Below, piece after piece: positions 44,919 through 56,780 of a stretch of 64,000 nt of DNA. Each line of letters starts with the position of its first letter. The stretch's first letter is position 1. The notes under the pieces were generated by a model. It was given only the letters and a program-made list of their open reading frames with translations. It made no database searches and was not told the origin of the DNA. This stretch comes from Puccinellia tenuiflora (taxonomy: Eukaryota > Streptophyta > Magnoliopsida > Poales > Poaceae). Location of the stretch: assembly GCA_012064385.1 (NCBI GenBank), contig QRDG01000519.1, positions 310,001 to 374,000 on the forward strand, in the 5' to 3' direction. The translations under genes were made by a program, and so were the position numbers.

Positions 44919-46172
44919 ACAGCCATTGCCATTAATGGAGAGGTTGGCTACTTCTTCAGGAATGGGCGGGGGGTGCGCCAGGGCGACCTCCTTTCCCCGC
45001 TACTTTTTGATTTTGTGGTGGATGCCCTTGCGGCAATCCTGGATGCCGCAAAGGCTGCGGGCCATATTAAGGGCATGGTCCCGCACTTGGTTCCTGGGGG
45101 GGGGTATCATATCTGCAGTACGCGGATGACACGATCATCATGATCCAACCGGATGAACTGGACATTGCCAACCTTAAGTTCATCCTCATGTGTTTCGAAT
45201 GCCTGTCTGGGCTGCGAATCAACTTCCATAAGAGCGAGGTCATGGTGCTGGGGAGCATGGACCTGGATAACCAAAGGATTGCCAATATGTTGAACTGCAA
45301 ATTAGGGGCGTTCCCCTTTACTTACCTTGGCATTCCCATTAGCGATAGGGCTCTGACCGCTGGGGACTAGGGTCCCCTACCTAGGAAGGTCGGCAAGAGG
45401 GAGGACCCTTGGATGGGTAACTTGATGTCCGCTGCCGCTAGACTCACCCTTGTCAACGCTTGCCTTTCTAGTCTCCCGCTGCATGCCATCGGGGAGTGCA
45501 TGTTAGGCGAGGGTGTCCATGGAGCCATGAACAAACACCGCGCACGGTTTTTCTGGGGCGAGATTAGCTCTAAGCGCAGATACCACTGGGTACGGTGGGC
45601 GGACATTTGCATGCCCAAGTCCCTGGGGGGCCTCGGGATCATGGATACCAAAATAATGAACACTTGCCTCATGGCAAAATGGATCTGGAAGATCTATGAC
45701 GGAGAACAAGGCTTGTGGGCCGACATTCTTTGCAATAAATACCTCCGGGGTAAGGACCTGTTAGTTGATAACCATACCCAGGGCTCGCAATTCTGGAAAG
45801 CCCTCCAGAAGGCCAAGGAGGCGTTTCGCTTGGGGGCCAAGCACCTGGTTGGCAATGGGACATCCACTAGATTTTGGCTTGATTGGTGGATCGGCCCGGG
45901 ACCTCTGCATGAGAGCTTTCCGGAGATCTTTGCCATTGCTTTAGACCCAGAGATTTCCATAGCCTAGGCCCACGGCCATGCGGGCTGGGATATCTTGTTC
46001 CGACGTACCTTCGGGCATGTTGAACATAACCAGTGGATCAACCTGAGGAGAGTGGTTGATGCTACTCTTCTTTCTGAGGATCCGGACAGGATAACTTGGA
46101 TCCTAGAACCTTCGGGGAGGTTCACAATCTACTCGCTTTATCGCAAGCTTTGCAATGGAACACAACGGAAAC
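44919..46172 (+). pseudogene. LINE ORF2, RT palm to zf-RVT start
   Basis: Continues the RT: GVRQGDLLSPLLFDFVVDAL, then the catalytic QYADDTIIM motif at about 45116-45142, reached only after a frameshift in the G-run at about 45096-45104. TAG at 45368-45370 and TAG at 45965-45967 interrupt the same frame. The C-terminal KSLGGLGIMDTK and FWLDWWIG blocks identify the connection to the zf-RVT region, which is cut by the CACTA terminus at 46173. Position and content complement the 5' half exactly, confirming one LINE with an insertion. Confidence 0.85.
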
Positions 46173-46203
46173 CACTACAACCGAAATGAACTTTAGTGAC
46201 AAA
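46173..46203 (+). repeat. CACTA left terminal inverted repeat
   Basis: Matches the right end with about six differences in 31 bases; followed by TTTGTCAC subterminal repeats to about 46440. Confidence 0.85.
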
Positions 46204-46479
46204 GTACTTTTGTCACTTATTAGCCCATTTTTGTCACTGATTAGTTGTGGATGACAAAAATGGTGCGTCATTAGGTTTGTCATTGATTGACCGTCATAGA
46301 TTCATGGGGATGACGAGATGAAAATTTTTGTCACTGATTTAGATGAATCCGTGACGGTGGGAATTTTTGTCAATGATCATGTTTAATCCGTGACAGCCTG
46401 ATTTGTCATCGTTTGTATGCAAATTTGTCACTAATTGGTTGAATTTGAGTGTACGACTGGTCAACATTAGCTGACGTGG

Positions 46480-46810
46480 CTTCTTACATGTGGGTCCAGC
46501 TGTGGTGACGTGGATGCTGATGAGTGGGTCCAGATGCTGTGACGTCAGATGATGTCATGTGGGCTAGATCCGTGCTGACACGTTGGACCCACTTAATCCA
46601 GACAGGTGGGACACATATTTTCTGGCTAGTGGGACCCACTTATTCATGACATGTGGGACCAATTTTTTCTGGTGAGTGGGACCCAATTTTTTCTGGTATG
46701 TGGGACCCACAAATGCTGACGTGTGGGACCATTTCGTTTTTCGAGAAGTGGGACCCACATTTTAGGATTGTGGGACCATACGTTGCTGTTTGGTGGGCCC
46801 AGAATGTGGT
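46480..46810. repeat. GTGGGACCCA motif cluster
   Basis: At least nine copies of GTGGGACC or GTGGGTCC about 25-35 bases apart, between the left subterminal repeats and the TNPA-like gene. The motif also occurs at 33.55-33.77 kb. Confidence 0.7.
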
Positions 46811-47068
46811 GACGGTGTCACATTTTCCGTCATTGTTGGAACGGAAAATTATTTTGTAAAAATGTAATTTTCTGGCAATTTTGAGCAGAGAAATACAATT
46901 GAAAACAAATATATAATTGGAACCGAATCAATATTATAGGAATTATAGTGGCACACATACTATAAGTCTGAAAGACACAAACATTTGTAAGACACTGAGG
47001 TGAATAAAAGAGGAAATAGTAGTATCTAGCATTGTCTTTATTCAAAAGATGCATCAGGATGGTGGTCA

Positions 47069-49690
47069 TCAGTTGGGCTGCGATGATTGCTGTGACGTCC
47101 TTAAGAGCAAACTAAGCAGCGCATCCATTTCTTGTTGCCTCTTTTCATAAGCCAGACTCTTCTCTTCCTGAGATTTCTTGAGAGCTGCATGTTCTTCATC
47201 CTGCTTTCTTCTCATTTCTTCAAATTTCTGTTCCTGGGCTTGCATCCTTGACTCCAGATCGTTTTTATACCTTTCAGCTGCCAGTACTGATTGTTGCTCC
47301 TGATCAGCAAGCCTCTCTTCTAGCTCTCTAATGCGCTCTTTGGAAATGGTGTATCTCTGGGAGCATGATGAGACGCCCAATCTTGACAAGAATGTGCTAG
47401 AGCTGGAGGAGCTCTGTTCCTTGAGGACTTGTTGAACAATCATCACATCTGTTTCTTCAGGATGATCCTCTGGATGTGGTCCCATCTTTCTTAGCAGCAG
47501 TTGTTCCTGCAATTAGATTCAAATGTTTCAAATGCTAGTATGCCGAGACCGTAATAATAAATTTGTGTTGTTGTTAAATATTTCGTACATAAGCCTCTTG
47601 TGCTTCCTGAGGCATCACACCATCCTTGCTAGTGTGGGTAATTCTGTAAAATTCAATTGGTGATGTTTCCTCCTCGTTGTTCAGAGCCTTCTACAAGGTT
47701 TAGTACATTTTGAGTATCAGTTCTATAAATTATATATTTGCAGTACAAGTAGCTAAGTAATTGCGTAGACCTAGTTGAAATACTTACAACATGCTCGTAG
47801 TGGGCAATGTAGCTTCTTGATCCAGTGGTATGGTGCTGCTTCACATTTTCTCTGTTCTTTACATTCTTCATACACATTTCCTGTATTAAGCAGGTGGGAT
47901 CTAATTAGGTGATGCAAAAAATAAAATATGTATGAATTAAGTTGCTAGCTGTAGGTGAAAGAAATATGAATTATGTACCTGGTAGTGGTCATCAAACCAT
48001 CTGTTCACAAGTTCTTTCCAACTATTCTCGTCTACATTTCTTGGCTTCATCAAATAAGCTTGCTCAGGAGTAAGCTTTTGAATCTTGGGCCAGTACACCT
48101 TCTTAAGCCTATAGCGTTGTTGTCGAACACTATTTTGTATCATTTCTGTGCACACAGTTTTTGCCACATCATCATTTGTGTCCATCACAAACTTTTCCTG
48201 CAAAAGAGGGTTTGCATATGCACAAATTAGGTTGTTAACCATGTTACAGTCTGAATAATATAGATGAAGAGAGTAGACTCACCGCAACTTTTTTAATCGC
48301 AGAAGGAACAGCATCTTGTAGACTCTTATCTTTGTCGTAGAGCTTCCAGTGCGTTGCAAGGGGCATCTTAACGCTGCGGATGTGTATACCAACCTCAGAG
48401 CTTAGTTTTGCTGCATGTAGAGGATTTTTGGGTCTTCTCACGCCTGCAGTGAAGTCAATTTGTATTTTATTGCCACCATTTTTTTTTGTCCATTCATGGA
48501 GCGAATGCCCCATGGTAGGTCTCCGTCCAAGTCCTTTCTGCTTTGACTTGACAGAGACTGACATTGCATCTGAAATTCAGACAGAAAATAGGCTAAACTT
48601 GTCCAAATATTAGCAAATAAGTACAAGTAGAACATGTAAAGTATCCATGGTCGTACCTTTGCGTTGGAACGGAACTAGTTGATTGTCATCAGGTGATGAG
48701 TTGCTGCCATCAGAAGTACGAATCTGCGTCGTAGGTGTGGTTTGCTCTTCAACGTCGGCGTCTTCTGTCATCGTAGGCGTATCTGAGGCTGCAGGTTCAG
48801 TGAAGCAGGTACTCTTGATCTNNNNNNNNNNNNNNNNNNNNNNNNNNNNNNNNNNNNNNNNNNNNNNNNNNNNNNNNNNNNNNNNNNNNNNNNNNNNNNN
48901 NNNNNNNNNNNNNNNNNNNNNNNNNNNNNNNNNNNNNNNNNNNNNNNNNNNNNNNNNNNNNNNNNNNNNNNNNNNNNNNNNNNNNNNNNNNNNNNNNNNN
49001 NNNNNNNNNNNNNNNNNNNNNNNNNNNNNNNNNNNNNNNNNNNNNNNNNNNNNNNNNNNNNNNNNNNNNNNNNNNNNNNNNNNNNNNNNNNNNNNNNNNN
49101 NNNNNNNNNNNNNNNNNNNNNNNNNNNNNNNNNNNNNNNNNNNNNNNNNNNNNNNNNNNNNNNNNNNNNNNNNNNNNNNNNNNNNNNNNNNNNNNNAATT
49201 CAGAATTATGTGGTACGTTCCATAAATAATGAAGTGGCCTAATTTATAGTAGATACATGACAAGTTTGTTTTTCACGTAAATGTTGCAGATCTCAGCGAG
49301 TATATGATTTCCCGTAAGTAATGGACATACCAAATATATGATCTCATTCATCTAACTTAAAAGTTCATGCAATGTTTCAGATCTAAGATTGATAAATATG
49401 GCAGATCCTCTTCTGTAGTACATGAAGATATAACGTGAAGAATTCCTTTTCTTAACCCTAGATGCGATCGTGGTAAGAACAAAATCAAATGTTCGTAGAA
49501 CCCTAGATGTGATCATGTAAATTAGTACAACCGTACGTAAACCTAACAATTCTAGTCTAACTATTGAACGATCGATCTAGTACGTACTGAAATGTGGGAT
49601 AGATTTATCACCTTGGCGTTTGTGATTGACCTTCTTCGGCGTAGATTTTGGGCGGATCGCGAGCCTTGGTGGTTTCCGGTGACCGGTCAT
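47069..49690 (-). CDS. TNPA-like CACTA protein (PF03004 type), multi-exon
   Basis: Minus-strand gene with canonical GT-AG junctions. Exons run from ATG 49690 to 49612, across the N gap, then 48821-48657, 48569-48283, 48197-47979, 47880-47788, 47690-47589 and 47506-47069 (stop). The N-terminal region is basic (MTGHRKPPRLAIRPK). The centre has the plant En/Spm transposase_24 pattern (MPLATHWKLYDKD; QNSVRQQRYRLKKVYWPKIQ). The last exon encodes a coiled coil (ERIRELEERLADQEQQSVLA) of about 80 residues, which could mediate dimers. By analogy with TNPA it would bind the subterminal repeats and bridge the ends. All exons are open; the gap hides at least one. Confidence 0.75.
48822..49196. other. Assembly gap (375 N)
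   Basis: Run of N inside the TNPA-like gene; true length unknown. Long ORFs drawn across it are artefacts. Confidence 0.99.
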
Positions 49691-49837
49691 GGCGGCCGCC
49701 GGATAGCCTGCCGGAGCGAGGGTACGAACTGCCGGCGGAGAGAGTGGATCTGGCGAGGTAGAGAGCGATGAGGGAGGGAATGAATTTGTACGTGCGAATT
49801 AAGAGGGAACGGAATTAAGGGGGTTGGGGTATCACGA

Positions 49838-49847
49838 TGTATTTATA
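49838..49847 (-). promoter_or_regulatory. TATA box of the TNPA-like gene
   Basis: Minus-strand CTATAAATAC about 150 bases upstream of the ATG at 49690. Confidence 0.6.
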
Positions 49848-50339
49848 GTATCCGCGGGCGAAAAAATTAGTTGCGTGCGGCGGGGAAAAGTGGAGGGAAC
49901 GAAATTTTCCAAAGTTAGGAGGGAAGTTCGACTACCGGGTCAGAAGTGGGGGGAAAAATTAATATTTGAGCGTAGGTTACATGTTTTAATTATTTAATTT
50001 AATGTCGTATATAATCCCTTTTAATGATTTGAATCATTAAAATTTTAAACTATATATGTTCCTACAATCATGTTAGTAATCCGGGACAACCAAATTGCAC
50101 ATGTTCGTTTGATTCATATTTATGTGTCGAAGTTTCATCTATGAGTTCATATTGTTAAAAAAATTATGGTGAAACCTTGGGTTATGACATGAATGAACAC
50201 CAAAAGTTGCAAGTAATTTGGGGCTTCAAAATTCTTGTCTCATAAACAAAGATTGTTTGCTTGGTGTACTATGTACATAACTCACCTTCAACCTCAATGA
50301 TTATAGAGATGTGGTCACATATATATGTAAAAGGCTACA
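49848..50339. other. AT-rich spacer upstream of the TNPA-like gene
   Basis: No gene seen. It would hold the upstream promoter of the TNPA-like gene on the minus strand; the first diverged traces of the adjacent repeat appear toward its right end. Confidence 0.5.
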
Positions 50340-52870
50340 AAATCATTTAAATGAATCAAAATTGGACAAAATGGTTCAAGGAAGTTGAATGAGGATGTGA
50401 AATTTTTTGTGTGTGCTTGGATAGCCCTAATAACTTGTTATGGTCATTTGACAAAAAAAATTACCTAGTTAAGGTGGCCCAACCATTTTTTGTAAGAAAA
50501 AGGGTAGAAAATCATTTGAATGAATCAAAATTGGACTAAATGGTTCAAGGAAGATGAATGAAAAGAGGTGAAACTTTGTGTTTGTGCTTACATAGCCCTA
50601 ATAACATGTCATGGTCATTCCCGATAGTTTTTAACCATGTTTTAGGTGTCCCTACCATTATTTTTGAAAGAAAAGGTTAGAAAATCATTTGAATGAATCA
50701 AAATTGGACAAAATGGTTCAAGGAAGTTGAATGAGGAGGTGAAACTTTTTTGTGTGTGCTTGGATAGCCCTAATAACTTGTTATGGTCATTTGACAAAAA
50801 AATTACCTAGTTAAGGTGGCCCAACCATTTTTTGTAAGAAAAAGGGTAGGAAATCAGTTGAATGAATCAAAATTGGACTAAATGGTTCAAGGAAGATGAA
50901 TGAAAAGAGGTGAAACTTTGTGTTTGTGCTTACATAGCCCTAATAACATGTCATGGTCATTCCCAATAGTTTTTACCATGTTTTAGGTGTCCCTACCATT
51001 ATTTTTGAAAGAAAAGGTTAGAAAATCATTTGAATGAATCAAAATTGGACAAAATGGTTCAAGGAAGTTGAATGAGGAGGTGAAACTTTTCGTGTCTGCT
51101 TGGATAGTCTAGATAACTTGTTATGGTTCATTGAAAATATTTTTACCAACTATAGGTGTCCCTACCATTATTTTTGAAAGAAAAGTTTAGAAAATCATTT
51201 AAATGAATCAAAATTGGACAAAATGGTTCAAGGAAGTTGAATGAGGATGTGAAACTTTTTGTGTGTGCTTGGATAGTGTAGATAACTTGTTATGGTCATT
51301 TGACAAAAAAAATTTACCTAGTTAAGGTGGCCCAACCATTTTTTGTAGAAAAAGGGTAGAAAATCATTTGAATGAATCAAATTGGACTAAATGGTTCAGG
51401 AAGATGAATGAAAAGAGGTGAAACTTTGTGTTTGTGCTTACATAGCCATAATAACATGTCATGGTCATTCCCAATAGTTTTTACCATGTTTTAGGTGTCC
51501 CTACCATTATTTTTGAAAGAAAAGGTTAGAAAATCATTTGAATGAATCAAAATTGGACAAAATGGTTCAAGGAAGTTGAATGAGGAGGTGAAACTTTTTT
51601 GTGTGTGCTTGGATAGCCCTAATAACTTGTTATGGTCATTTGACAAAAAAATTTACCTAGTTAAGGTGGCCCAACCATTTTTTGTAAGAAAAAGGGTAGA
51701 AAATCATTTGAATGAATCAAAATTGGACTAAATGGTTCAAGGAAGATGAATGAAAAGAGGTGAAACTTTGTGTTTGTGCTTACATAGCCCTAATAACATG
51801 GCATGGTCATTCCCAATAGTTTTTACCATGTTTTAGGTGTCCCTACCATTATTTTTGAAAGAAAGGTTAGAAAATCATTTGAATGAATCAAAATTGGACA
51901 AAATGGTTCAAGGAAGTTGAATGAGGAGGTGAAACTTTTTTGTGTGTGCTTGGATAGTGTAGATAACTTGTTATGGTCATTTGACAAAAAAATTTACCTA
52001 GTTAAGGTGGCCCAACCATTTTTTGTAAGAAAAAGGGTAGAAAATCATTTGAATGAATCAAAATTGGACTAAATGGTTCAAGGAAGATGAATGAAAAGAG
52101 GTGAAACTTTGTGTTTGTGCTTACATAGCCCTAATAACATGTCATGGTCATTCCTGATAGTTTTTACCATGTTTTAGGTGTCCCTACCATTATTTTTGAA
52201 AGAAAAGGTTAGAAAATCATTTGAATGAATCAAAATTGGACAAAATGGTTCAAGGAAGTTGAATGAGGAGGTGAAACTTTTCGTGTGTGCTTGGATAGTC
52301 TAGATAACTTGTTATGGTTCACTGAAATTTTTTTTTTACCAACTATAGGTGTCCCTACCATTATTTTGAAAGAAAAGTTAGAAAATCATTTAAATGAATC
52401 AAATTGGACAAAATGGTTCAAGGAAGTTGAATGAGGAGGTGAAACTTTTTGTGTGTGCTTGGATAGTGTAGATAACTTGTTATGGTCATTGAAAATATTT
52501 TTTACCAACTATAGGTGTCCCTACCATTATTTTTGAAAGAAAAGTTTAGAAAATCATTTGAATGAATCAAAATTGGACAAAATGGTTCAAGGAAGTTGAA
52601 TGAGGAGGTGAAACTTTTTTGTGTGTGCTTGGATAGCCCTAATAACTTGTTATGGTCATTTGACAAAAAAATTTACCTAGTTAAGGTGGCCCAACCATTT
52701 TTTGTAAGAAAAAGGGTAGAAAATCATTTGAATGAATCAAAATTGGACTAAATGGTTCAAGGAAGATGAATGAAAAGAGGTGAAACTTTGTGTTTGTCCT
52801 ACCAATAGTTTTTACCATGTTTTAGGTGTCCCTACCATTATTTTAAGAAAAAGGGTAGAAACTTAGGTAA
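50340..52870. repeat. 170-bp tandem array with alternating subtypes
   Basis: Fifteen units anchored on TGAATCAAAATTGG at 50352, 50521, 50694, 50863, 51035, 51204, 51373, 51543, 51713, 51884, 52054, 52227, 52395, 52563 and 52733 (168-173 bp apart). Type A reads GACAAAATGG...GTTGAATGAGGAGG...ACCTAGTTAAGGTGG. Type B reads GACTAAATGG...GATGAATGAAAAGAGG...TTCCCAATAG. Type C has A-like starts and ACCAACTATAGG. The order is A B A B C A B A B A B C C A B, a higher-order structure based on a 340-bp dimer. Confidence 0.9.
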
Positions 52871-53224
52871 ATGCATGTAAATTGGCAAATTATGTGTGAA
52901 AAATCAAAGAATATCACATGAATCATGCCATTGGTGGTGAAATCATATAAAAATTATATACACCCAATTTGCATATGTTTTAATCATTCTCACTTGTACT
53001 GGAATTCCCATCTATGATGTCATAAGGGGTGAGGTGTCACATGAGGGGATCAACACCAAACTTTGCTAACAAAAGTATCAGAGCTACTGGTACATCAACA
53101 GGGAGCGCTTGCTGCCGCTCACCACTTGCTATGAGTCTTAGTAGTAAACTATTTACACAAAAGCATCCACACATACTAGTTATGTTCAGGCAACTACATA
53201 TTAACATGGACCGCATGATGCGGC
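52871..53224. other. Spacer after the repeat array
   Basis: AT-rich at first; the right part is likely the 3' UTR of the minus-strand exonuclease gene. No other gene seen. Confidence 0.5.
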
Positions 53225-54762
53225 TCACCACTTCGTGCCGATCCCAAACTGTGTATCGGACGACACGTCGGGCTTCCACCCACCTGCCTCATTCCACCCC
53301 CAGTCGTTGGACTGCCCCTCTATCGAAGTGCTGCCACCTCTCCATGCTGCATCAGGATCTGCCCAGGCTGAACGCTTTCTGTTGCGCTGTGCTTCTGCTA
53401 TGGCATGCACACAACTAGGACAATACACTGCTTTTGGTTGAGGAGGCTTTGGTTCTTTTGGCATCAGGTGTCGTTGCCCCTTCATGAAATCGGTGATCTT
53501 ACGGTACAACTCATAGGAAACAAAGCCATCAACAGCAGCATAGTGGATGTTAATGTCATCAAGTGGCTGCTTCTCCCAAAAGTCATGCTGCTCCTTTGGG
53601 AAGTTGTTCTTCATGTCCTTGTAGGAGTCGTCGATGAGAATGGATGCCATCACACTCATTCCAGTCCTGTAACGGCCTTCATACTGGAACAAATTTTGCA
53701 AATCAATATGGAACTCATCTGGAATTTTAATTGACCAGGATCTCCTCATCGCTCTATTGTCACCCCTTTTGTCGATGCTAGCAAATTTGATATTTGATGA
53801 ACACAGGACCTCGAATAGTACCGGACACACCGTGCGACGCCTGCGGTTGGAAGATATTAGTAATGGTAAATTTGATTGTAAATGTAATTAACAATCAAAT
53901 TGTAATAACTAGTTGTTCTCGGATCAATATGTACAACAATGAAAACATATTTCAAGGAAATACATAATGTACTTGTCATATGAAGCTTAGTAAGGTAGTA
54001 CTTATAAACATTTTTTGAAATATTCATGCAAAATACATTTAAGCAAACATTTGGAAGCATCAATCTCATGCTATCATATAACATAACTTATATCCTGCTG
54101 AAGCATACAGATTCGATAATTGTAAATAGTGCTGCATTACACCATGATGTCAATGCATAATTTGTGTCCTGCAAAGCATCTTCATCCTAACTAATTGGCA
54201 GATTACTTAGCTACAAAGACTAAGGCTGGATAAAACATATATCAACACATCAACTAGAATGATAAAAGAAGTAGTACTAGATGCAATGTAAATACCCCAA
54301 CGAAAACATCTTATTATTTCGTTTATTTATACAGGACGTTTTAGGTTAATAATAGATTCATCTAGTATACTTTTAATATGTAGATTCACTCATCTCTAAA
54401 ACATCCCTCATGAGTGGATAGAGTAAGTAGATCGGAAGAACTTGGAAGAGGGTTTTCTCATAGGCAAAATCCAAATCTGTACTTGGAAGAGGTTTTCCTA
54501 CATACCTTGGCAGTTGGAACACCAGAACTTTGCGGCGCAATGCAAGTTGAATCACCACAACCTCTTCTTCAAAGTCATCGTACTCGCCGATGTACTCGAA
54601 GTCGAGGCCAAGGAATTTGTACTCCTCCTCTTCAAGCAAGCGACGGAACTCGCCGATGGTTTGCTCGACCACTTGCACGTCATTCGTGTACGTGACGTCG
54701 AGCACCGTGCTCCCATGCGCGGTTGGGGTAAGCTTCTGCGTGAAGAGAACGACGTCTTCCAT
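53225..54762 (-). CDS. DEDD-family 3'-5' exonuclease carried by CACTA, two exons
   Basis: Exon 1 is 54762-54506 (donor GTATGT), exon 2 is 53840-53225 (acceptor CCGCAG); joined they give 291 codons in one open frame. Exo I: FLGLDFEYI (residues about 49-57) supplies the D and E. A following VVVIQLALRRKVLVFQL strand is typical of WRN/RNase D-like exonucleases. The exo II region is IKFASIDKRGDNRAM. Exo III: DDINIHYAAVDGFVSYELYR, with Y and D four apart, the DEDDy signature. The Pro/Trp-rich C-terminal tail has a CPSC motif. Expected role: trimming RNA or DNA 3' ends. It is divergent from the B3 gene, whose ATG is 446 bp away. No stop or frameshift, so selection may be maintaining it. Captured host gene or long-resident element gene. 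Confidence 0.7.
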
Positions 54763-55207
54763 GGCGCGGTGGATTGGATGAGCAAGGTGGAGAAACCGCC
54801 GCAGAGAAACAGGGGAAGGGGAGAAATAAACGAGGCAGAAGAATAGGGGACTAGAAGTTGGGGCGGCAGGGAAAAAATGGGAACCATCCAGATAAATCGT
54901 ATCGTCGCTGACAGTGGGCCTAAGTGGACGCCTGAGTCGTGAAAGGTTTTTTTACGCTGTCATATCAACTGTGCAGGGCATTATATTCTCTTTGACCCGT
55001 GGGGTGCTTCTCCAAGATACCAACCGCAATTAACTCTTCCTTCCATCCTAAGCTCAGGCCGAAGGGCGGCTGCCGCCGTCGCCAGACGATCGCTCGCCCT
55101 ACCCATCTCTCGCCGTCGTCGTCCCCCTCTATTCTTCGTCGAGGCTAGCCTAAAACCCTCCTTGCCGTTTCTTATCCACTTGACGCGGCATTTTCATCTC
55201 CGTTAGG
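54763..55207. promoter_or_regulatory. Shared divergent promoter region
   Basis: The 445 bp between the ATG codons of the exonuclease (minus) and B3 (plus) genes. It includes a CT-rich leader with AAAACCCTCC just before the B3 start. A bidirectional promoter is inferred from the arrangement only. Confidence 0.45.
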
Positions 55208-56780
55208 ATGGCTCCGCCGGTAAGAAAAATATACCCTGGATCCACGGCGTATTACTTGTTTTAGATCTGAAAATATTGATCTCCCCAATTCGATTTGTAG
55301 TGTCCTACTTGTTGGGACACCAATGGGTTGTGCCCTCGGGGGAATCGGATGAAGAACTTCTTTGTGCTAACCCTGCGACAGGGGTTTGAGGATGTTACGG
55401 TACTAAAGTTTTGCAATTACTTGTATTCATTTAGTACTGAGAAGTTGATTTGTTGCTACTGTGGACTTGATAAACCAGGAGTTTGTTTGCTATCTTCACT
55501 TGTTTTGTACTAACATGTAATTCTGAAAGTCTTTAGGTGGGTATGTGTGATGGTACATCACATGCCTTTGTTTGGTAGTTGGCTGCATTGTGCAACAATG
55601 TTGCCTCATCTATTTATAGAAATTAGTACAGTCTCCTCTAGTTTCGTGGGACACCTGCTTTATTTTACTACTTATAGTTAGGTTTATGCATACGAATGTT
55701 TATGAATATTCAGTTAATTACACACTACTTAATAAATGAATGAATTCAGTTAATTACACACTACTTGATATGGTTTTGATGAATTTTACTTCTTTCAGAT
55801 CATCCCATGCTACAGTAGGGCATATTTCCTTATGAAATACACTATAGCAAAGACAGACAAAGCAGTCTTCTACGCAAATCTTACAACCAATGAAGGATTT
55901 TCATTCGGTGTCAAAGTTACAAACAACAATGATGAAACTTATCTCAGTGGAAGAAATTGGAAGGAATTTATTAGAGTATACGGGCTAAAAGTTGGACATG
56001 AGATGTATTTCACTATCGGCGACTATGGTCCTGACACTCTTGTCACCACTGGAAATTACCCAATAATTCATCCAAGTAAGATTTATGCATACGAATAATC
56101 TTTATAAAATTGCTTGCAACTTGGTACCTATGTCATATTAATTATATATTTGTACTATGATTGTACAGCTTACTACCATTTGTCCCGTGACAAACGTGAC
56201 ATTATTGACTCCATCATCTCCATTGATGGAACTGAGCTAAATTGGAGGATGATGGAGAAAGTCGTAGAACATGTGGACAATCTTGACTTCCTTGTGGCAC
56301 GTCATGAGGCTGGTATCTATGGAGAAGGAACAGTTGTTGCAATGGTGCATACCCTGAACTGGACAAACACTATGAATCAGAGCAAGCACCTGGTACATAC
56401 TTAATATCCTAGTTTCTACACATTATAGTTTGTTGTCATCATATATTGTTGCATATTGTCAGTACAATATAGATGTGAAATATTAATCGTATAGCTGACT
56501 ATAACATTTGTTGCTGCAACAGAAATTCCCACGCCGTCTTGTCCCTGATAGAATGCATGAATATGGTGACATCACCATTGTTTGTCATCCCTTCACTAAG
56601 GTGATTGGGTCATACACTGTTTCTGCTGATGATGGACGTCTCTGCGTCACTGGATGGAAGAAGTTCATGGAGGAAGAACACTTTATGCAAATGGGTGACA
56701 AGATGTTGTTCCTGCTCTTCGTAGCAAATGCAGGGGCTTTCCTGTTTGTTTCATACATTCCTGAAGTAGCTGTTCAGTAG
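55208..56780 (+). CDS. Double B3-domain protein carried by CACTA, five exons
   Basis: Exons 55208-55219, 55301-55399, 55799-56075, 56169-56392 and 56523-56780, all with GT-AG introns, give 290 codons with no stop before the last. The N-terminus has CPTC and CPRG. The first B3-like domain runs from FFVLTLRQGFEDVT to NWKEFIRVYGLKVGHEMYFT (residues about 20-120). The second starts KFPRRLVPDRM, has GWKKFMEEEHFMQMGDKMLF and ends SYIPEVAVQ (about 205-289). The W-F-L-GD pattern is characteristic of plant B3/REM DNA-binding domains. It would bind DNA in the nucleus; whether it acts on the transposon ends or on host genes is unknown. Its 3' end converges with the transposase 300 bp away. Confidence 0.7.

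Larger units (their letters stand above)
7009..46172 (+). mobile_element. Degenerate LINE, split by an Athila insertion
   Basis: The LINE occupies 7009-10400 and 44919-46172; the 34.5 kb between is the nested Athila element. ORF1 (CCHC plus DUF4283-like) and ORF2 (endonuclease, RT, start of zf-RVT) are in the normal plant L1 order. The 5' end is cut by the CACTA end at 7008 and the 3' end by the CACTA end at 46173, so the UTR and poly(A) are missing. It carries several stops and frameshifts on both sides of the insertion and is inactive. Confidence 0.85.

Noticed and set aside
48610..49263. 217- and 180-codon ORFs across the N gap
   Set aside because: They consist mostly of X residues created by the gap.
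50340..52870. CRISPR-like spacing of repeats
   Set aside because: Whole 170-bp monomers are repeated with no unique spacers, in a plant genome.
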